Shown in pieces: positions 1 through 8,860 of a stretch of 64,000 nucleotides of DNA. Under the pieces are notes generated by a model. It was not told where the DNA came from. It did not search any database and saw nothing but the letters and a program-made list of their open reading frames with translations. A program made the translations under genes and the position numbers. Each line of letters begins with the position of its first letter. The first letter of the stretch is position 1. Origin of the DNA: Flavobacterium sp. SUN052 (GTDB taxonomy: Bacteria > Bacteroidota > Bacteroidia > Flavobacteriales > Flavobacteriaceae); contig NZ_JAPQNS010000005.1 in assembly GCF_028867935.1 (NCBI RefSeq), positions 1 to 64,000 of the forward strand. Reading direction: 5' to 3'.

Positions 1-114
1 TTCAAAGCCCTGTTAGTACGGTTTGAATTTTCGGTCAAAAATTGGATGAGTTTACATTTTATCGCGTTCTCGGTCATTTTCCTGCGGAAAATCAAACGAA
101 AAGAGAAAGTTTAA
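1..114 (+). CDS. C-terminal fragment of a protein, possibly a transposase (5' end outside window)
   Basis: The first frame is open from base 1 to a TAA at 112-114 and gives 37 residues. They are rich in aromatic and hydrophobic residues (RFEFSVKNWMSLHF, then FLRKIKRK) and end in a basic tail. This resembles the last segment of DDE transposases of the IS4 type, but that is recognition of style only. The gene runs off the left edge, so length and start are unknown. It points tail-to-tail at the antiporter gene, 31 bases away. No terminal inverted repeat could be identified in that gap. Confidence 0.4.
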   Translation, partial: FKALLVRFEFSVKNWMSLHFIAFSVIFLRKIKRKEKV

Positions 115-145
115 ACAGCTTCATTAATAAAAATGCCGATCAGGC

Positions 146-1753
146 CTAATTGGGCGTGTTCTCCTGCACTAGTTTCTCTCTGATTTTGTATTCCTCAAGG
201 TCAGTTAGGGCGAGGTATTTTCGGATCAGGTCTTCATCGAATTCCATCTTGTGGTTCATCTCCATCAGGGTGGTGCGCTGCCGTTGGAGCAGGTCGAGGT
301 AGGTGCGTTGAAAAGTCATTAAGGCAGCAGTTCTGGTATGGTCAGTTTCGTTCAGTTCCTGATTGAGCAAACGAAGGTCAAGGTTGAGTCGCTCATGCAG
401 GTTTGTGATGTGCTCATTAGAAAGCTCCGTTTGTTTCAAAAACTGAAGGGAGGCCTGGGTAATCGTCTGTTGAATAATAAGCTCCTGTTGCTGTTCGGGA
501 ATAGTGTTCGGTAAGCTTTTGTAGTCCACTTTTCGGATCAGCCAGGGCAGCGTTAATCCCTGAAACACCAGGGTTACCAGAATAACAACAAACGTGATGA
601 ACAGAATCAGGTTGCGATGAGGGAAAGCCTGCCCTGACTCGATTACGATCGGAACTGACAGTGCCGCGGCCAGCGACACCACCCCGCGCATACCGGCCCA
701 CCCCAAAAGTAAGGGCGCCCGCCAATCGGGGTTTGGATCGGCCACGGTGATATAGTGGCTTGCAAAGCGGGTAAAAGCGGCCGCACCAAACGTACAGACC
801 AAGCGAGTTACCATAAGAACCAGCGAAATTACCAGCCCGTAGCCAATAGCACTGCTAAGACTGACCGAGCCAAGCTGTTTAACGACAGTAGGTAATTGAA
901 GGCCAATCAGCAAAAAAACCAGTCCGTTCATTACAAAGACGATGTTCGTCCACACGTTCACCCCCTGAATCCGGCTCTGATACGTCAGCATACTTTGCCG
1001 CTTGTTGGATAGTAGCAACCCACCACTAACAACCGCCAGAACCCCCGAATAGTGAAAATGCTCGGCCCCGTAATACATGCAGTAGGGCGTTACCAGCGTC
1101 AACACAACTTCGATGCTGGAGGTGGTGGGTAGCCAGCGGATAATGGCGTAAAAAATGATACCGATCAACAGGCCGATACCGATGCCCATGAAAACGACCA
1201 GCGCAAAATTGGTGGCGGCTTCCTGAAAGTGGAACTGCCGCGTGATAACGGCCGCCAGCGCAAATCGAAACACAATCAGAGACGAGGCATCGTTGAGCAA
1301 ACTTTCGCCCTCGGCAATGCTCACCAGCGACTTCGGTACGCTTACCTGCCGCATGATGGTGGTGGCCGAAATGGCATCGGGCGGGGAGATAATACCGCCC
1401 AGCAGAAAGCCCAGCGCCAGGGTGAAACCCGGAATAAAGGCATTCGAGACCAGAGCAATTACACAGGAAGTAAGGATAACAATGGGAAAGGCAAAGCTGG
1501 TGATTACCCGTCGCCATTTCCAAAACTCTTTCCAGGATGTTTGCCAGGCAGCCTCATAAAGCAGGGGAGGGAGAAAGAGAAAGAAAACCAGTTCCGGGTC
1601 GATGGTGATTGATGAAAACTCGTCGGTAAAGCTGAGCGCTAACCCACCGAGTACCAGCACAATCGGGTAAGCTAGGCGGAGTTTGTTGGCCAGCATGACC
1701 AGAGCCAGAATGATCAGAATAAGAAATATGTATTCGATAAAAAGTCCTTGCAT
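146..1753 (-). CDS. Na+/H+ antiporter, CPA1/NhaP type
   Basis: This 535-residue inner-membrane protein would exchange Na+ (or K+) for protons and help with pH and salt balance. About the first 410 residues are a series of hydrophobic helices. Motifs typical of the CPA1 family are visible: SPPDAISA near residues 123-130 and EGESLLNDAS near 148-157, where N154 and D155 are the expected ion-binding pair. A hydrophilic, Gln/Leu/Glu-rich C-terminal tail (about 425-535) is probably a cytoplasmic helical regulatory region, as in other bacterial NhaP proteins. The gene is transcribed away from the transaldolase gene, with 227 bases between the two starts. Ion specificity cannot be read from the sequence. 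Confidence 0.9.
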   Translation of the reverse strand: MQGLFIEYIFLILIILALVMLANKLRLAYPIVLVLGGLALSFTDEFSSITIDPELVFFLFLPPLLYEAAWQTSWKEFWKWRRVITSFAFPIVILTSCVIALVSNAFIPGFTLALGFLLGGIISPPDAISATTIMRQVSVPKSLVSIAEGESLLNDASSLIVFRFALAAVITRQFHFQEAATNFALVVFMGIGIGLLIGIIFYAIIRWLPTTSSIEVVLTLVTPYCMYYGAEHFHYSGVLAVVSGGLLLSNKRQSMLTYQSRIQGVNVWTNIVFVMNGLVFLLIGLQLPTVVKQLGSVSLSSAIGYGLVISLVLMVTRLVCTFGAAAFTRFASHYITVADPNPDWRAPLLLGWAGMRGVVSLAAALSVPIVIESGQAFPHRNLILFITFVVILVTLVFQGLTLPWLIRKVDYKSLPNTIPEQQQELIIQQTITQASLQFLKQTELSNEHITNLHERLNLDLRLLNQELNETDHTRTAALMTFQRTYLDLLQRQRTTLMEMNHKMEFDEDLIRKYLALTDLEEYKIREKLVQENTPN

Positions 1754-1880
1754 AGCGTAGTTGTTTGCATAAAAATAGCAAAAGACATATAGTAAGCGCC
1801 AGAGTTTTATATCGCTTTCAACATAGATAGCAGGAATACAACTTCAGCATATTATTTTTATAGATATTTTTAAGTGTCTA

Positions 1881-1911
1881 TTTGACATTTTAAAAAAAGG
1901 TGTCAACTTTA
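1881..1911 (+). promoter_or_regulatory. possible promoter for the transaldolase-transketolase operon
   Basis: A TTTG at 1881-1884 is followed after 19 bases by CAACTTTA at 1904-1911. This matches four of the six fixed positions of the Bacteroidota -7 box TAnnTTTG. The spacing is right for that class, and the site lies 70 bases before the transaldolase start. The match is imperfect, so this is a candidate only. Confidence 0.3.
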
Positions 1912-1914
1912 CAC
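1900..1914. promoter_or_regulatory. GTGT-N7-ACAC dyad upstream of the pentose operon
   Basis: GTGT at 1900-1903 and ACAC at 1911-1914 flank seven bases and overlap the proposed -7 box. Dyads with the same half-sites and spacing occur at 26592-26606 and 34522-34536. The shared spacing suggests an operator, but no regulator is known. Confidence 0.3.
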
Positions 1915-1980
1915 TAGTTATTAAGTGTCATCATAACAATAATTGTAAGTGGTGACTTTCTATCAAACGTACCATACTGT

Positions 1981-2637
1981 ATGAAATTCTTTATTGATAC
2001 GGCCAACCTTGCCGACATCAAAGAGGCTAATGACCTGGGCGTCCTCGACGGCGTTACCACCAATCCATCTTTAATGGCCAAAGAAGGCATTTCGGGCCAG
2101 GAAAACGTCCTGAATCACTACAAAGCCATTTGCGAAATTGTCGATGGGCCCATCTCTGCCGAAGTAATTGCCACGGATTATGATGGCATCATTGCCGAAG
2201 GAGAAGCGCTGGCTGCCCTACACCCCAACATTGTGGTTAAAGTGCCAATGATTAAAGAGGGTATCAAGGCCATCAAGTATTTTACGCAGAAAGGTATCAA
2301 GACCAACTGTACGCTGATTTTCTCGGCTGGACAGGCGTTGCTGGCCGCTAAAGCGGGGGCAACGTATGTGTCGCCATTTGTTGGTCGTCTGGATGATATT
2401 TCAACCGATGGGATGGAATTGATCGCCCAGATTCGGGTCATTTTCGATAACTACGGATTCGAGACCCAGATTCTGGCAGCTTCGGTACGTCACCCAATGC
2501 ACATTATCAAGTGCGCCGAAATTGGTTCTGATGTGATGACTGGTCCGCTGAGCGCCATCACCGCCCTATTGAACCACCCATTGACCGATAGTGGCCTGGC
2601 CAAATTCTTAGCTGATCACAAAAAAGTTGCTGCCTGA
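1981..2637 (+). CDS. fsa: transaldolase, short FSA/TalC type
   Basis: The 218-residue protein has the length of the small transaldolase / fructose-6-phosphate aldolase family, well short of the roughly 320 residues of classical TalB. It begins [10 protein letters not shown] and has the family motif TTNPSL near 26-31. The Schiff-base lysine is expected at K87 in VVKVPM. It would move a dihydroxyacetone unit between sugar phosphates in the non-oxidative pentose phosphate pathway. Its TGA overlaps the ATG of the next gene by one base, so it is very likely translationally coupled to the transketolase subunits. That neighbourhood favours transaldolase activity over fructose-6-phosphate aldolase, though the sequence alone does not separate them. 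Confidence 0.92.
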   Translation: MKFFIDTANLADIKEANDLGVLDGVTTNPSLMAKEGISGQENVLNHYKAICEIVDGPISAEVIATDYDGIIAEGEALAALHPNIVVKVPMIKEGIKAIKYFTQKGIKTNCTLIFSAGQALLAAKAGATYVSPFVGRLDDISTDGMELIAQIRVIFDNYGFETQILAASVRHPMHIIKCAEIGSDVMTGPLSAITALLNHPLTDSGLAKFLADHKKVAA

Positions 2638-3521
2638 TGACCACCGAAACAATTCAAACAACCGACCTTACAGCGGTGGCCTCGCAGGTACGACGTGACA
2701 TTCTGCGGATGGTTCATGCTGTTGCCTCCGGGCATCCGGGTGGCTCTCTGGGATGCGCTGACCTGCTGGTTAGCCTCTACTTCGAGCACATGAACCTGAA
2801 AACCGATGCTGACGGTGAGGTTGTGTTCGATATGACCGGCACGGGCGAAGACATGTTCTTTCTCTCGAACGGCCACATTTCTCCGCTGTTCTATTCGGTG
2901 TTGGCCCGCCGGGGATATTTCCCGGTAGATGAACTGGCCACGTTTCGTAAGCTGAACTCCCGCCTTCAGGGGCACCCGGCCACGGCCGAACACCTCGAAG
3001 GTATCCGCATAGCGTCTGGTTCGTTAGGTCAGGGGCTGTCGGTAGCTTCGGGTGCGGCATACGCCAAGAAACTGCGCAAAGACCCCAATCTGGTGTATGT
3101 GCTGATGGGCGATGGCGAGCAGCAGGAAGGCCAGGTATGGGAAGCCGCTCAGTTTGCACCCCATCACAAGCTGGATAACCTCATTGCTTTCCTGGATTTT
3201 AACGGTCAGCAGATTGATGGCCCCACGGAAAAAGTGATGAATAACCGGGACCTGGCTGCCAAATACGAAGCGTTCGGCTGGCAGGTGCTGCATATGGATG
3301 GCAATAACTTCGACGATATTAAGCGCGGTCTGAGCGAAGCGCGGGCGGCTTGTGGACAGGGCAAGCCAGTGTGCATCATCATGAAAACAGAGATGGGTCA
3401 GGGCGTCGACTTCATGATGCATACCCACAAGTGGCACGGCACAGCACCTAACAACGATCAATTGGCTGCGGCACTGTCGCAATTACCGGAGACGCTAGGC
3501 GATTATGCCGCTGCGGTTTGA
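2637..3521 (+). CDS. tkt: transketolase, N-terminal subunit
   Basis: This 294-residue protein is the thiamine-diphosphate-binding half of a split transketolase. The diphosphate/Mg2+ motif is visible as GDGEQQEGQVWEA, followed by the Asn ligand in FLDFNG. Upstream are GHPGGSLG and SNGHISPLFY, typical of the substrate and cofactor channel. Transketolase transfers two-carbon ketol units between pentose and triose/hexose phosphates. The start ATG overlaps the transaldolase stop by one base. Its own stop is followed after 32 bases by the ATG of the C-terminal subunit. Splitting the enzyme into two genes is common in bacteria and archaea and is not damage. The two products should form the active dimer together. 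Confidence 0.93.
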   Translation: MTTETIQTTDLTAVASQVRRDILRMVHAVASGHPGGSLGCADLLVSLYFEHMNLKTDADGEVVFDMTGTGEDMFFLSNGHISPLFYSVLARRGYFPVDELATFRKLNSRLQGHPATAEHLEGIRIASGSLGQGLSVASGAAYAKKLRKDPNLVYVLMGDGEQQEGQVWEAAQFAPHHKLDNLIAFLDFNGQQIDGPTEKVMNNRDLAAKYEAFGWQVLHMDGNNFDDIKRGLSEARAACGQGKPVCIIMKTEMGQGVDFMMHTHKWHGTAPNNDQLAAALSQLPETLGDYAAAV

Positions 3522-3553
3522 TCTCAGTATTGGTAAAACCTCCAACGACTTAC

Positions 3554-4510
3554 ATGCAAAAAATTACATACACCGAAAAAAAAGACACTCGTTCCGGTTT
3601 TGGGGCAGGGATGGCCGAATTAGGCCGTACCAATCCTAATGTGGTGGCCCTGTGTGCCGATCTGGTAGCCTCTCTCAAACTGGATGCATTCATTAAAGAA
3701 AATCCAGAGCGCTTTATCCAGTGTGGCATTGCCGAGGCCAACATGATTGGTGTGTCGGCAGGTCTGACACTGAGCGGCCTGATTCCGTTTGCCACTACGT
3801 TCGCCAACTTTGGCTCGGGCCGGGTCTACGACCAGATTCGTCAGTCAGTTGCCTATTCCAATAAGAACGTCAAAATATGCGTTTCGCACGCCGGGTTGAC
3901 CCTGGGCGAAGACGGCGCAACCCACCAGATTCTGGAAGATCTGGGGATGATGAAAGCCCTGCCCAATATGACCGTAATCAACCCCTGCGACTATAACCAG
4001 ACTAAAGCGGCCACCATTGCCATTGCCGACCACGAAGGGCCGGTATACCTGCGGTTTGGCCGTCCGGTTATTCCGGTGTTTACCGATGCCGATCAGACGT
4101 TCGAAATTGGGAAAGCATGGCAGATTAGCGAAGGAACGGATGTTTCCATTTTTGCAACGGGCCATCTGGTGTGGGAAGCCATTCAGGCCGCCGAAGTGTT
4201 GGAAGCAGAGGGCATCTCGGCGGAAGTGATTAATATTCATACCATTAAGCCGTTAGATAGTGAAGCTGTGCGGAAATCCGTAGCCAAGACTGGGTGCGTT
4301 GTAACGGCCGAAGAGCATATGGAAAATGGTGGCCTGGGGGATTCTATCGCGCAACTACTGTCGAAGAAGTTACCTACGCCAATTGAGTATGTAGCGGTGA
4401 CGGATACGTTCGGCGAATCGGGAACGCCTGCCGAATTGATGGAGAAATATGGTCTCAGTTCATCGAACATTGTAGAAGCGGCCAAGCGGGCAATCCAGCG
4501 AAAACAATAA
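3554..4510 (+). CDS. tkt: transketolase, C-terminal subunit
   Basis: The 318-residue product carries the pyrimidine-binding and C-terminal domains of transketolase. Recognisable parts are the glutamate region QCGIAEANM, which activates the thiamine ring, and SHAGLTLGEDGATHQ. The frame is also open from a TTG at 3518, but those 12 extra residues look unlike a transketolase start. The ATG at 3554 (MQKITYTEKKD) gives the usual N-terminus and is preferred. It completes a three-gene operon for the non-oxidative pentose phosphate pathway with the upstream genes. A hairpin lies 48 bases after the stop. Confidence 0.92.
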   Translation: MQKITYTEKKDTRSGFGAGMAELGRTNPNVVALCADLVASLKLDAFIKENPERFIQCGIAEANMIGVSAGLTLSGLIPFATTFANFGSGRVYDQIRQSVAYSNKNVKICVSHAGLTLGEDGATHQILEDLGMMKALPNMTVINPCDYNQTKAATIAIADHEGPVYLRFGRPVIPVFTDADQTFEIGKAWQISEGTDVSIFATGHLVWEAIQAAEVLEAEGISAEVINIHTIKPLDSEAVRKSVAKTGCVVTAEEHMENGGLGDSIAQLLSKKLPTPIEYVAVTDTFGESGTPAELMEKYGLSSSNIVEAAKRAIQRKQ

Positions 4511-4557
4511 AATAGGCTCTTCTTTGTTTAGGCATTGAAGCCCCTTGACTTGGGGTA

Positions 4558-4602
4558 GACCGGTTCCAGATTATTGCCATAAACAATAAGCTAGAACCGG
4601 TC
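4558..4602. terminator. hairpin downstream of the transketolase operon
   Basis: GACCGGTTC at 4558-4566 pairs perfectly with GAACCGGTC at 4594-4602. Inside, TTATTG (4571-4576) pairs with CAATAA (4584-4589), leaving symmetric 4-base internal loops. There is no clean T-run, so it may end or stabilise the transcript rather than being a classical terminator. Confidence 0.45.
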
Positions 4603-4644
4603 GTTTCGGTCTGGAAATCATGACGTACAGGGTTATGAATAGTG

Positions 4645-4652
4645 TAACTTCG
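4645..4652 (+). promoter_or_regulatory. possible -7 box for the sigma factor gene
   Basis: TAACTTCG differs from TAnnTTTG at one fixed position and lies 57 bases before the sigma-factor ATG. No convincing -33 TTG is seen at the right distance. Confidence 0.25.
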
Positions 4653-4708
4653 TAGTTTGAAAACAACAAAACCGTTCAGTCAACCCTCTGATTTAGTATA
4701 CTAACTTT

Positions 4709-5287
4709 ATGACTGCTCAATTTGAGGATCAGATATTATGGCGATCCTATCGTCAGGATGATAAGCGGGCGTTGGGCCAACTGGCCGAACGCTATTATCG
4801 GGTACTGATGCACTATGGACTAAAATTCATGGTGCATGAACAGGTCGTTGAAGATTGTATACAGGAGCTTTTTTTGCAACTGTGGCAAAACAGGGTACAC
4901 ATTAACGATACCGAATCCGTTAAGCATTATCTCCTGAAAGCACTCAGGAACCATATTCTTCAGCACATGCGGTCTGAGAAAGTGATGTCTCGCGAGGAGC
5001 TGGATTGGGATATGTCAGTAGCTGAAGACTTTGATGCCGAGTCAGTGATGATCCATCAAGAGTCATTATCTATCTTAACAACTACCATACAGGAGCAATT
5101 GAGCAGCTTGCCAGCCCGGGAGCGGGAAGCACTTTATCTGCGCTACTACGACAATTTATCAATACCTGAAATCGCCGAGGTGATGCATGTAAACCGACAA
5201 TCGGTTTCCAACTTTTTGCAGAAGGCCCTTAGCAAGCTTCGTAGTAAGTGGCTGGTGCCCCTTTTTGCTATGTTTAGCTTTTTCTGA
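4709..5287 (+). CDS. ECF-type RNA polymerase sigma-70 factor
   Basis: The 192-residue protein has sigma region 2 near residues 20-95 (core binding and -10 recognition, around VVEDCIQELFLQLWQ). Region 4 lies near 125-185 as a helix-turn-helix (LSIPEIAEVMHVNRQSVSNFL). In Bacteroidota such factors are usually held by a FecR-like anti-sigma factor and switch on a neighbouring SusC/SusD operon. Here no FecR gene is adjacent. The only one in the window is at 34646-35722, at the far end of the hydrolase cluster. The gene faces the minus-strand CE15 gene, with 35 bases between their ends. Its target promoters are unknown. Confidence 0.85.
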   Translation: MTAQFEDQILWRSYRQDDKRALGQLAERYYRVLMHYGLKFMVHEQVVEDCIQELFLQLWQNRVHINDTESVKHYLLKALRNHILQHMRSEKVMSREELDWDMSVAEDFDAESVMIHQESLSILTTTIQEQLSSLPAREREALYLRYYDNLSIPEIAEVMHVNRQSVSNFLQKALSKLRSKWLVPLFAMFSFF

Positions 5288-5322
5288 AACACCAGTCCCC
5301 ACTTTCTACATCGTAGCTACTA

Positions 5323-6867
5323 TTACTTGTTCGTTCGTTCGTACTTCAGCATTTTGTTTGCCCAGGGGATAACGTACTGAAAATTAGGGGCATCGGTATG
5401 GCCGCCATTGTGCTGTCGCCACGCCAGCTGGCCATCCATCAAGCCGATAAGTACGGCCGGCATCTGTTCGGTATTGTAATCATTACTTACGCCTAAATCC
5501 CGCACACCCAGCAGCTTAAATACCGGACCGGCGGCAATGGTCGCCTTATAACTTCCCGTTTGGTCGAGCCATTTGGCATCGCCTTTTTCGGGAATGCCAT
5601 AACTGACAAAGGTGGGCCGGGGTGCGCAAAGCGCAATCAGTTCATGCGAATCTACGGGAAGATCGCAACCCGTTTTTCGGCCAAAAGACGATTCTTCGGC
5701 CCCATACTTCAGGTAGTTTCCAGCCATCCAGTGGTATTCTCCACTGCCAGTGAGGCTTTCAACAGCCTCGCCAAAAACCCGACGTTGAAGCGTTGTGCCG
5801 CCTTTACCCGACGAACCGATCAATACCAGTCCAAAACGCTGATCGAAGGCCATGGTAACCAGGGCGGCTTTTCCATATCGGGAAACGCCTTCAATACCAA
5901 CCTGTTTAGCGTTTACCTGTGGTTCTGTTTCTAAATAGTCTAACGCTCGCGAGGCTCCCCATGCCCAGGCTCGCAGTGCGCCCCAATCGTCGGGTTTGCG
6001 GGGCTGCCCTTTGTTGACAAGGCCAATAATTCCGCGTGTCAAACCGGCCCCGTTATCGGCCTGAATGCTGCCTGGCTCGATGGTGCAGTAGCCCCAACCA
6101 GCCGCTAGCAATTGTTCAGTAGGGGGAGAGTCGCCATTAGGTGGTGGTGCAAAAAAATTGGGCCCAGGCAGTCTCGTTAGGGGTGCATACGCCGGATAGC
6201 GGTCAAAAATGGCCTTCATGTCCGGGTTACTCTTGATCATCATCTCCTTGAAAGCAACATTGAGTTTTTCCAGATCGGCTGGAGAAGGCTGAGCGGGAGC
6301 GGGCAGGGCCGGGAAACCAAGCATCATCATAACCGGCACCGGGCCTTTCACATTTTGGGGCAGCACCAGCACTATGTTGATATTCACGTTGATCAACGGG
6401 TAGGCGCTGTTATCGACCCGGCCAATCAATTGCTTGGCAATCACCGGTATGCGGCCAACCACTTCGTTATCGGTAACTTTTGTTATCCAGGTAACTTTGG
6501 GGACATTTTTAGGCTGTCGACCATACATTTCTTTTTCAAAATCCTCAATAAGTTCAGGCCGACGCTGATTCCACCATTGATCGGGTGTAGTAACTTTCTT
6601 ACCATTTCGAGTGGTGAGCACATCAGGCAGTTGTGGACAGGGGTTAGCCTGTGCTTCGTCGTAATTGGCATGATTAGGGTCGGCCTCATTGCCGCTTGGA
6701 CCGGGCCTTAACTTTTTAATGCCCAGTTGCTGCATCATTTCGGCCTGATCCTGAGCGGCCGTAAAGGTTTTAAGCCGAGGGTATTTACTACTGTCGATGG
6801 CAGCTTGCTGCGCAACGCCCCAGTAAGAAAGACTCATCAGCATACCCAGAGTCAGGTATTTCTGCAT
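5323..6867 (-). CDS. glucuronoyl esterase-like protein, CE15 family
   Basis: The 514-residue protein has a signal peptide (about 1-19) and the CE15 serine motif GVSRYGK with Ser329. The histidine is in NGGHTD (His490). CE15 enzymes cut the ester between 4-O-methylglucuronic acid of xylan and lignin alcohols. The acid residue looks displaced. The segment that in fungal enzymes reads QESGSGG appears here as GSSGKGG, without Glu. Asp406 in LPVDSHEL is a likely substitute, as proposed for some bacterial members. Its neighbours GH115 and GH10 fit glucuronoxylan breakdown. It is the last gene of the minus-strand series, 25 bases after the SGNH esterase gene. Family membership is fairly sure; activity is inferred. 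Confidence 0.82.
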   Translation of the reverse strand: MQKYLTLGMLMSLSYWGVAQQAAIDSSKYPRLKTFTAAQDQAEMMQQLGIKKLRPGPSGNEADPNHANYDEAQANPCPQLPDVLTTRNGKKVTTPDQWWNQRRPELIEDFEKEMYGRQPKNVPKVTWITKVTDNEVVGRIPVIAKQLIGRVDNSAYPLINVNINIVLVLPQNVKGPVPVMMMLGFPALPAPAQPSPADLEKLNVAFKEMMIKSNPDMKAIFDRYPAYAPLTRLPGPNFFAPPPNGDSPPTEQLLAAGWGYCTIEPGSIQADNGAGLTRGIIGLVNKGQPRKPDDWGALRAWAWGASRALDYLETEPQVNAKQVGIEGVSRYGKAALVTMAFDQRFGLVLIGSSGKGGTTLQRRVFGEAVESLTGSGEYHWMAGNYLKYGAEESSFGRKTGCDLPVDSHELIALCAPRPTFVSYGIPEKGDAKWLDQTGSYKATIAAGPVFKLLGVRDLGVSNDYNTEQMPAVLIGLMDGQLAWRQHNGGHTDAPNFQYVIPWANKMLKYERTNK

Positions 6868-6892
6868 GAAAGTTGAGAGTTTAGAAATAGGT

Positions 6893-8821
6893 TTACTTGT
6901 CTGTTCTGAAGGGTGAGGCTGGTAGGCCTTCTTTATTATAAAGATTCGGATTCACCGGGTTGTCGGCCCAGGCATAGCGAACATATTGGGGTGCCGGAAC
7001 CTCATCGCTGCTCACAACCACCGTATTGCCTTCTATTTTGGCTTTTGCCCACACGAACTTTTTATCGCTACCCGCAATGGCAAAATCCCCCGGGTCTTCC
7101 CCGTCGTTGGTAATCAACCCGCCCCCAGTATTGGTAAAGCTGATCACAATCTTATTCCCCTCAACGGTTGCCGACTTATACAATGGGCCCGAGTAAACGA
7201 TGTTTTCATTATAAGCCATTTTCAAGGCGGCCAGGGCCAGTCGCTCGCCCGCATCTTTTTTGTTGTCGGGGTGAATGTCGTTCCATTCGCCCAGATCAAT
7301 GGCGACCACCATCGCCGTGTTAGGTACTGATAGAGCGTTGAGTTGAGCTTCCCGTAACACCGCCCAACCACTTTCGGAGGGTTGGTAGTTGTAGTCCATA
7401 AAGCCGGGGAGCTGAATGTACAGGAAGGGTAGGGGACCCTGTTTCCACTTGTTGCGCCAGTCGCTGATCAGAGCAGGCAGCAACTTATTGTATTCCTGGG
7501 GTTTTCCGGCATTAGTTTCGCCCTGATACCAGCAAAACCCTTTGATGGCATAGTCGATTTCGGGGGCTACCATTGCGTTGTAGAGCGCCGTTGGCTGATT
7601 CTGGGCATTGATTCCACCGCCAAAACCGCCACCTGCGAATGGTCGGTAAGCCGTTCCCACTTTATACTGCCAGGTTCCTTTGAGATCGACCGTATCGGCC
7701 CCCGCAAAAACACAGTACGGCTTGTCGGGGACAAAGCCGCCTTTTCCACCGTTGTTGGTCACTCGCACTACAAATACGTTTTTGCCCGCTTTCAGCACGT
7801 CGGCAGGCACCGGATACCGGCGTTGCGGGTACATATAGGTGGTTCGCCCAATCTGCTTACCGTTGATGTACAGTTCGTCGGCATCGACAATTCGGCCCAG
7901 AAAAACTTTGGCAGGCTTGCCCGTCATCGAAGCTGGTATCTCAATTTCCCGCCGATACCATACTACACCATTCAGATCCTTGATTCCCTGGTCTTCCCAA
8001 TACCCCGGAACGTTGATGTTCCGCCAGCCTTTGGGAGTATACCCGACATCGAACCATTTGGCCGCACCAGCCATCCCCAAATCGACGGGTGGCGCGGGCC
8101 TGGGACCGGCGGGTGGTGGTCTCCGGTTCTGCCTGTTGACATACGTCGTGTCTTTGTTCTTTTCAATGATAGCTTTCTCCGCCGGAAATTCGGCAAAGAC
8201 TTCCTCACTTGTCCAGGCTTCGATGGGTGTTCCCCCCACACTGGCGTTGATGATGCCAACCGGTACGTTATATTTCTGATGGATTTTCTTGGCAAAAAAG
8301 TAAGCCACTGCCGAAAACGGCCGAACATCTTCGCCAACCGCCGATTTCCATTGCCCATTCGGAATGTCGCTTTGCGGGCCTTGCAGGTTCGTCAGGGTAG
8401 GCACCCAAAATTGCCGTATCTGCGGAAAGTTGGCCTGCTCAATTTCTTTGGCGTACGTTACATCATGGATATTGAGCTGGTGAACCATGTTGCTCTGACC
8501 GCTGCAAAACCAGACATCGCCAATCAAAATATCCTTCAGCATAATCTTGGAACTCCCAGCAATATTCATGGTGAAAGGGCCACCCGCAGGCATGGGCGAC
8601 AACTCAACCTGCCACTTACCGCTGGCGTCGGTTACCGCTTTATAGTTCTTGCTTTTAAAGTTGACGGTAACTTTTTCACCCGGTTTGGCCCATCCCCAAA
8701 CCTTTAGTTTGGTGTCGCGTTGGAGCACCATGCCGTCGCTGATCAATTTAGGTAAACGGATTTGGGCCTGTACAACGATAGACGTTACCAATAACAGGCA
8801 AAATAATGATAAGCGTTTCAT
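6893..8821 (-). CDS. secreted sialate O-acetylesterase-like SGNH esterase with inserted jelly-roll domain
   Basis: The 642-residue product has a signal peptide (1-19) and an N-terminal beta domain (about 20-100). It then has an SGNH catalytic core split by an insert. The nucleophile Ser110 lies in CSGQSN, the oxyanion region in WYQGETN (431-437), and the Asp/His pair in WNDIHPDN (D515, H517). Residues about 255-395 (GYWEDQGI, LYINGKQIG) look like a beta-galactosidase-type jelly-roll carbohydrate-binding insert. Enzymes of this architecture include acetylxylan esterases of CE20 and sialate esterases. With xylan enzymes on both sides, removal of acetyl groups from xylan side chains is the better guess. 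It lies 39 bases downstream of the GH115 gene and is probably co-transcribed with it. Confidence 0.85.
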   Translation of the reverse strand: MKRLSLFCLLLVTSIVVQAQIRLPKLISDGMVLQRDTKLKVWGWAKPGEKVTVNFKSKNYKAVTDASGKWQVELSPMPAGGPFTMNIAGSSKIMLKDILIGDVWFCSGQSNMVHQLNIHDVTYAKEIEQANFPQIRQFWVPTLTNLQGPQSDIPNGQWKSAVGEDVRPFSAVAYFFAKKIHQKYNVPVGIINASVGGTPIEAWTSEEVFAEFPAEKAIIEKNKDTTYVNRQNRRPPPAGPRPAPPVDLGMAGAAKWFDVGYTPKGWRNINVPGYWEDQGIKDLNGVVWYRREIEIPASMTGKPAKVFLGRIVDADELYINGKQIGRTTYMYPQRRYPVPADVLKAGKNVFVVRVTNNGGKGGFVPDKPYCVFAGADTVDLKGTWQYKVGTAYRPFAGGGFGGGINAQNQPTALYNAMVAPEIDYAIKGFCWYQGETNAGKPQEYNKLLPALISDWRNKWKQGPLPFLYIQLPGFMDYNYQPSESGWAVLREAQLNALSVPNTAMVVAIDLGEWNDIHPDNKKDAGERLALAALKMAYNENIVYSGPLYKSATVEGNKIVISFTNTGGGLITNDGEDPGDFAIAGSDKKFVWAKAKIEGNTVVVSSDEVPAPQYVRYAWADNPVNPNLYNKEGLPASPFRTDK

Positions 8822-8860
8822 TTATAGGTTGTTAATGCTTCATTGGTAGCGCGAAAAGAA

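Noticed and set aside
3518..3553. TTG start of the C-terminal transketolase subunit
   Set aside because: The 12 additional residues do not match the family; the ATG at 3554 gives the usual N-terminus.
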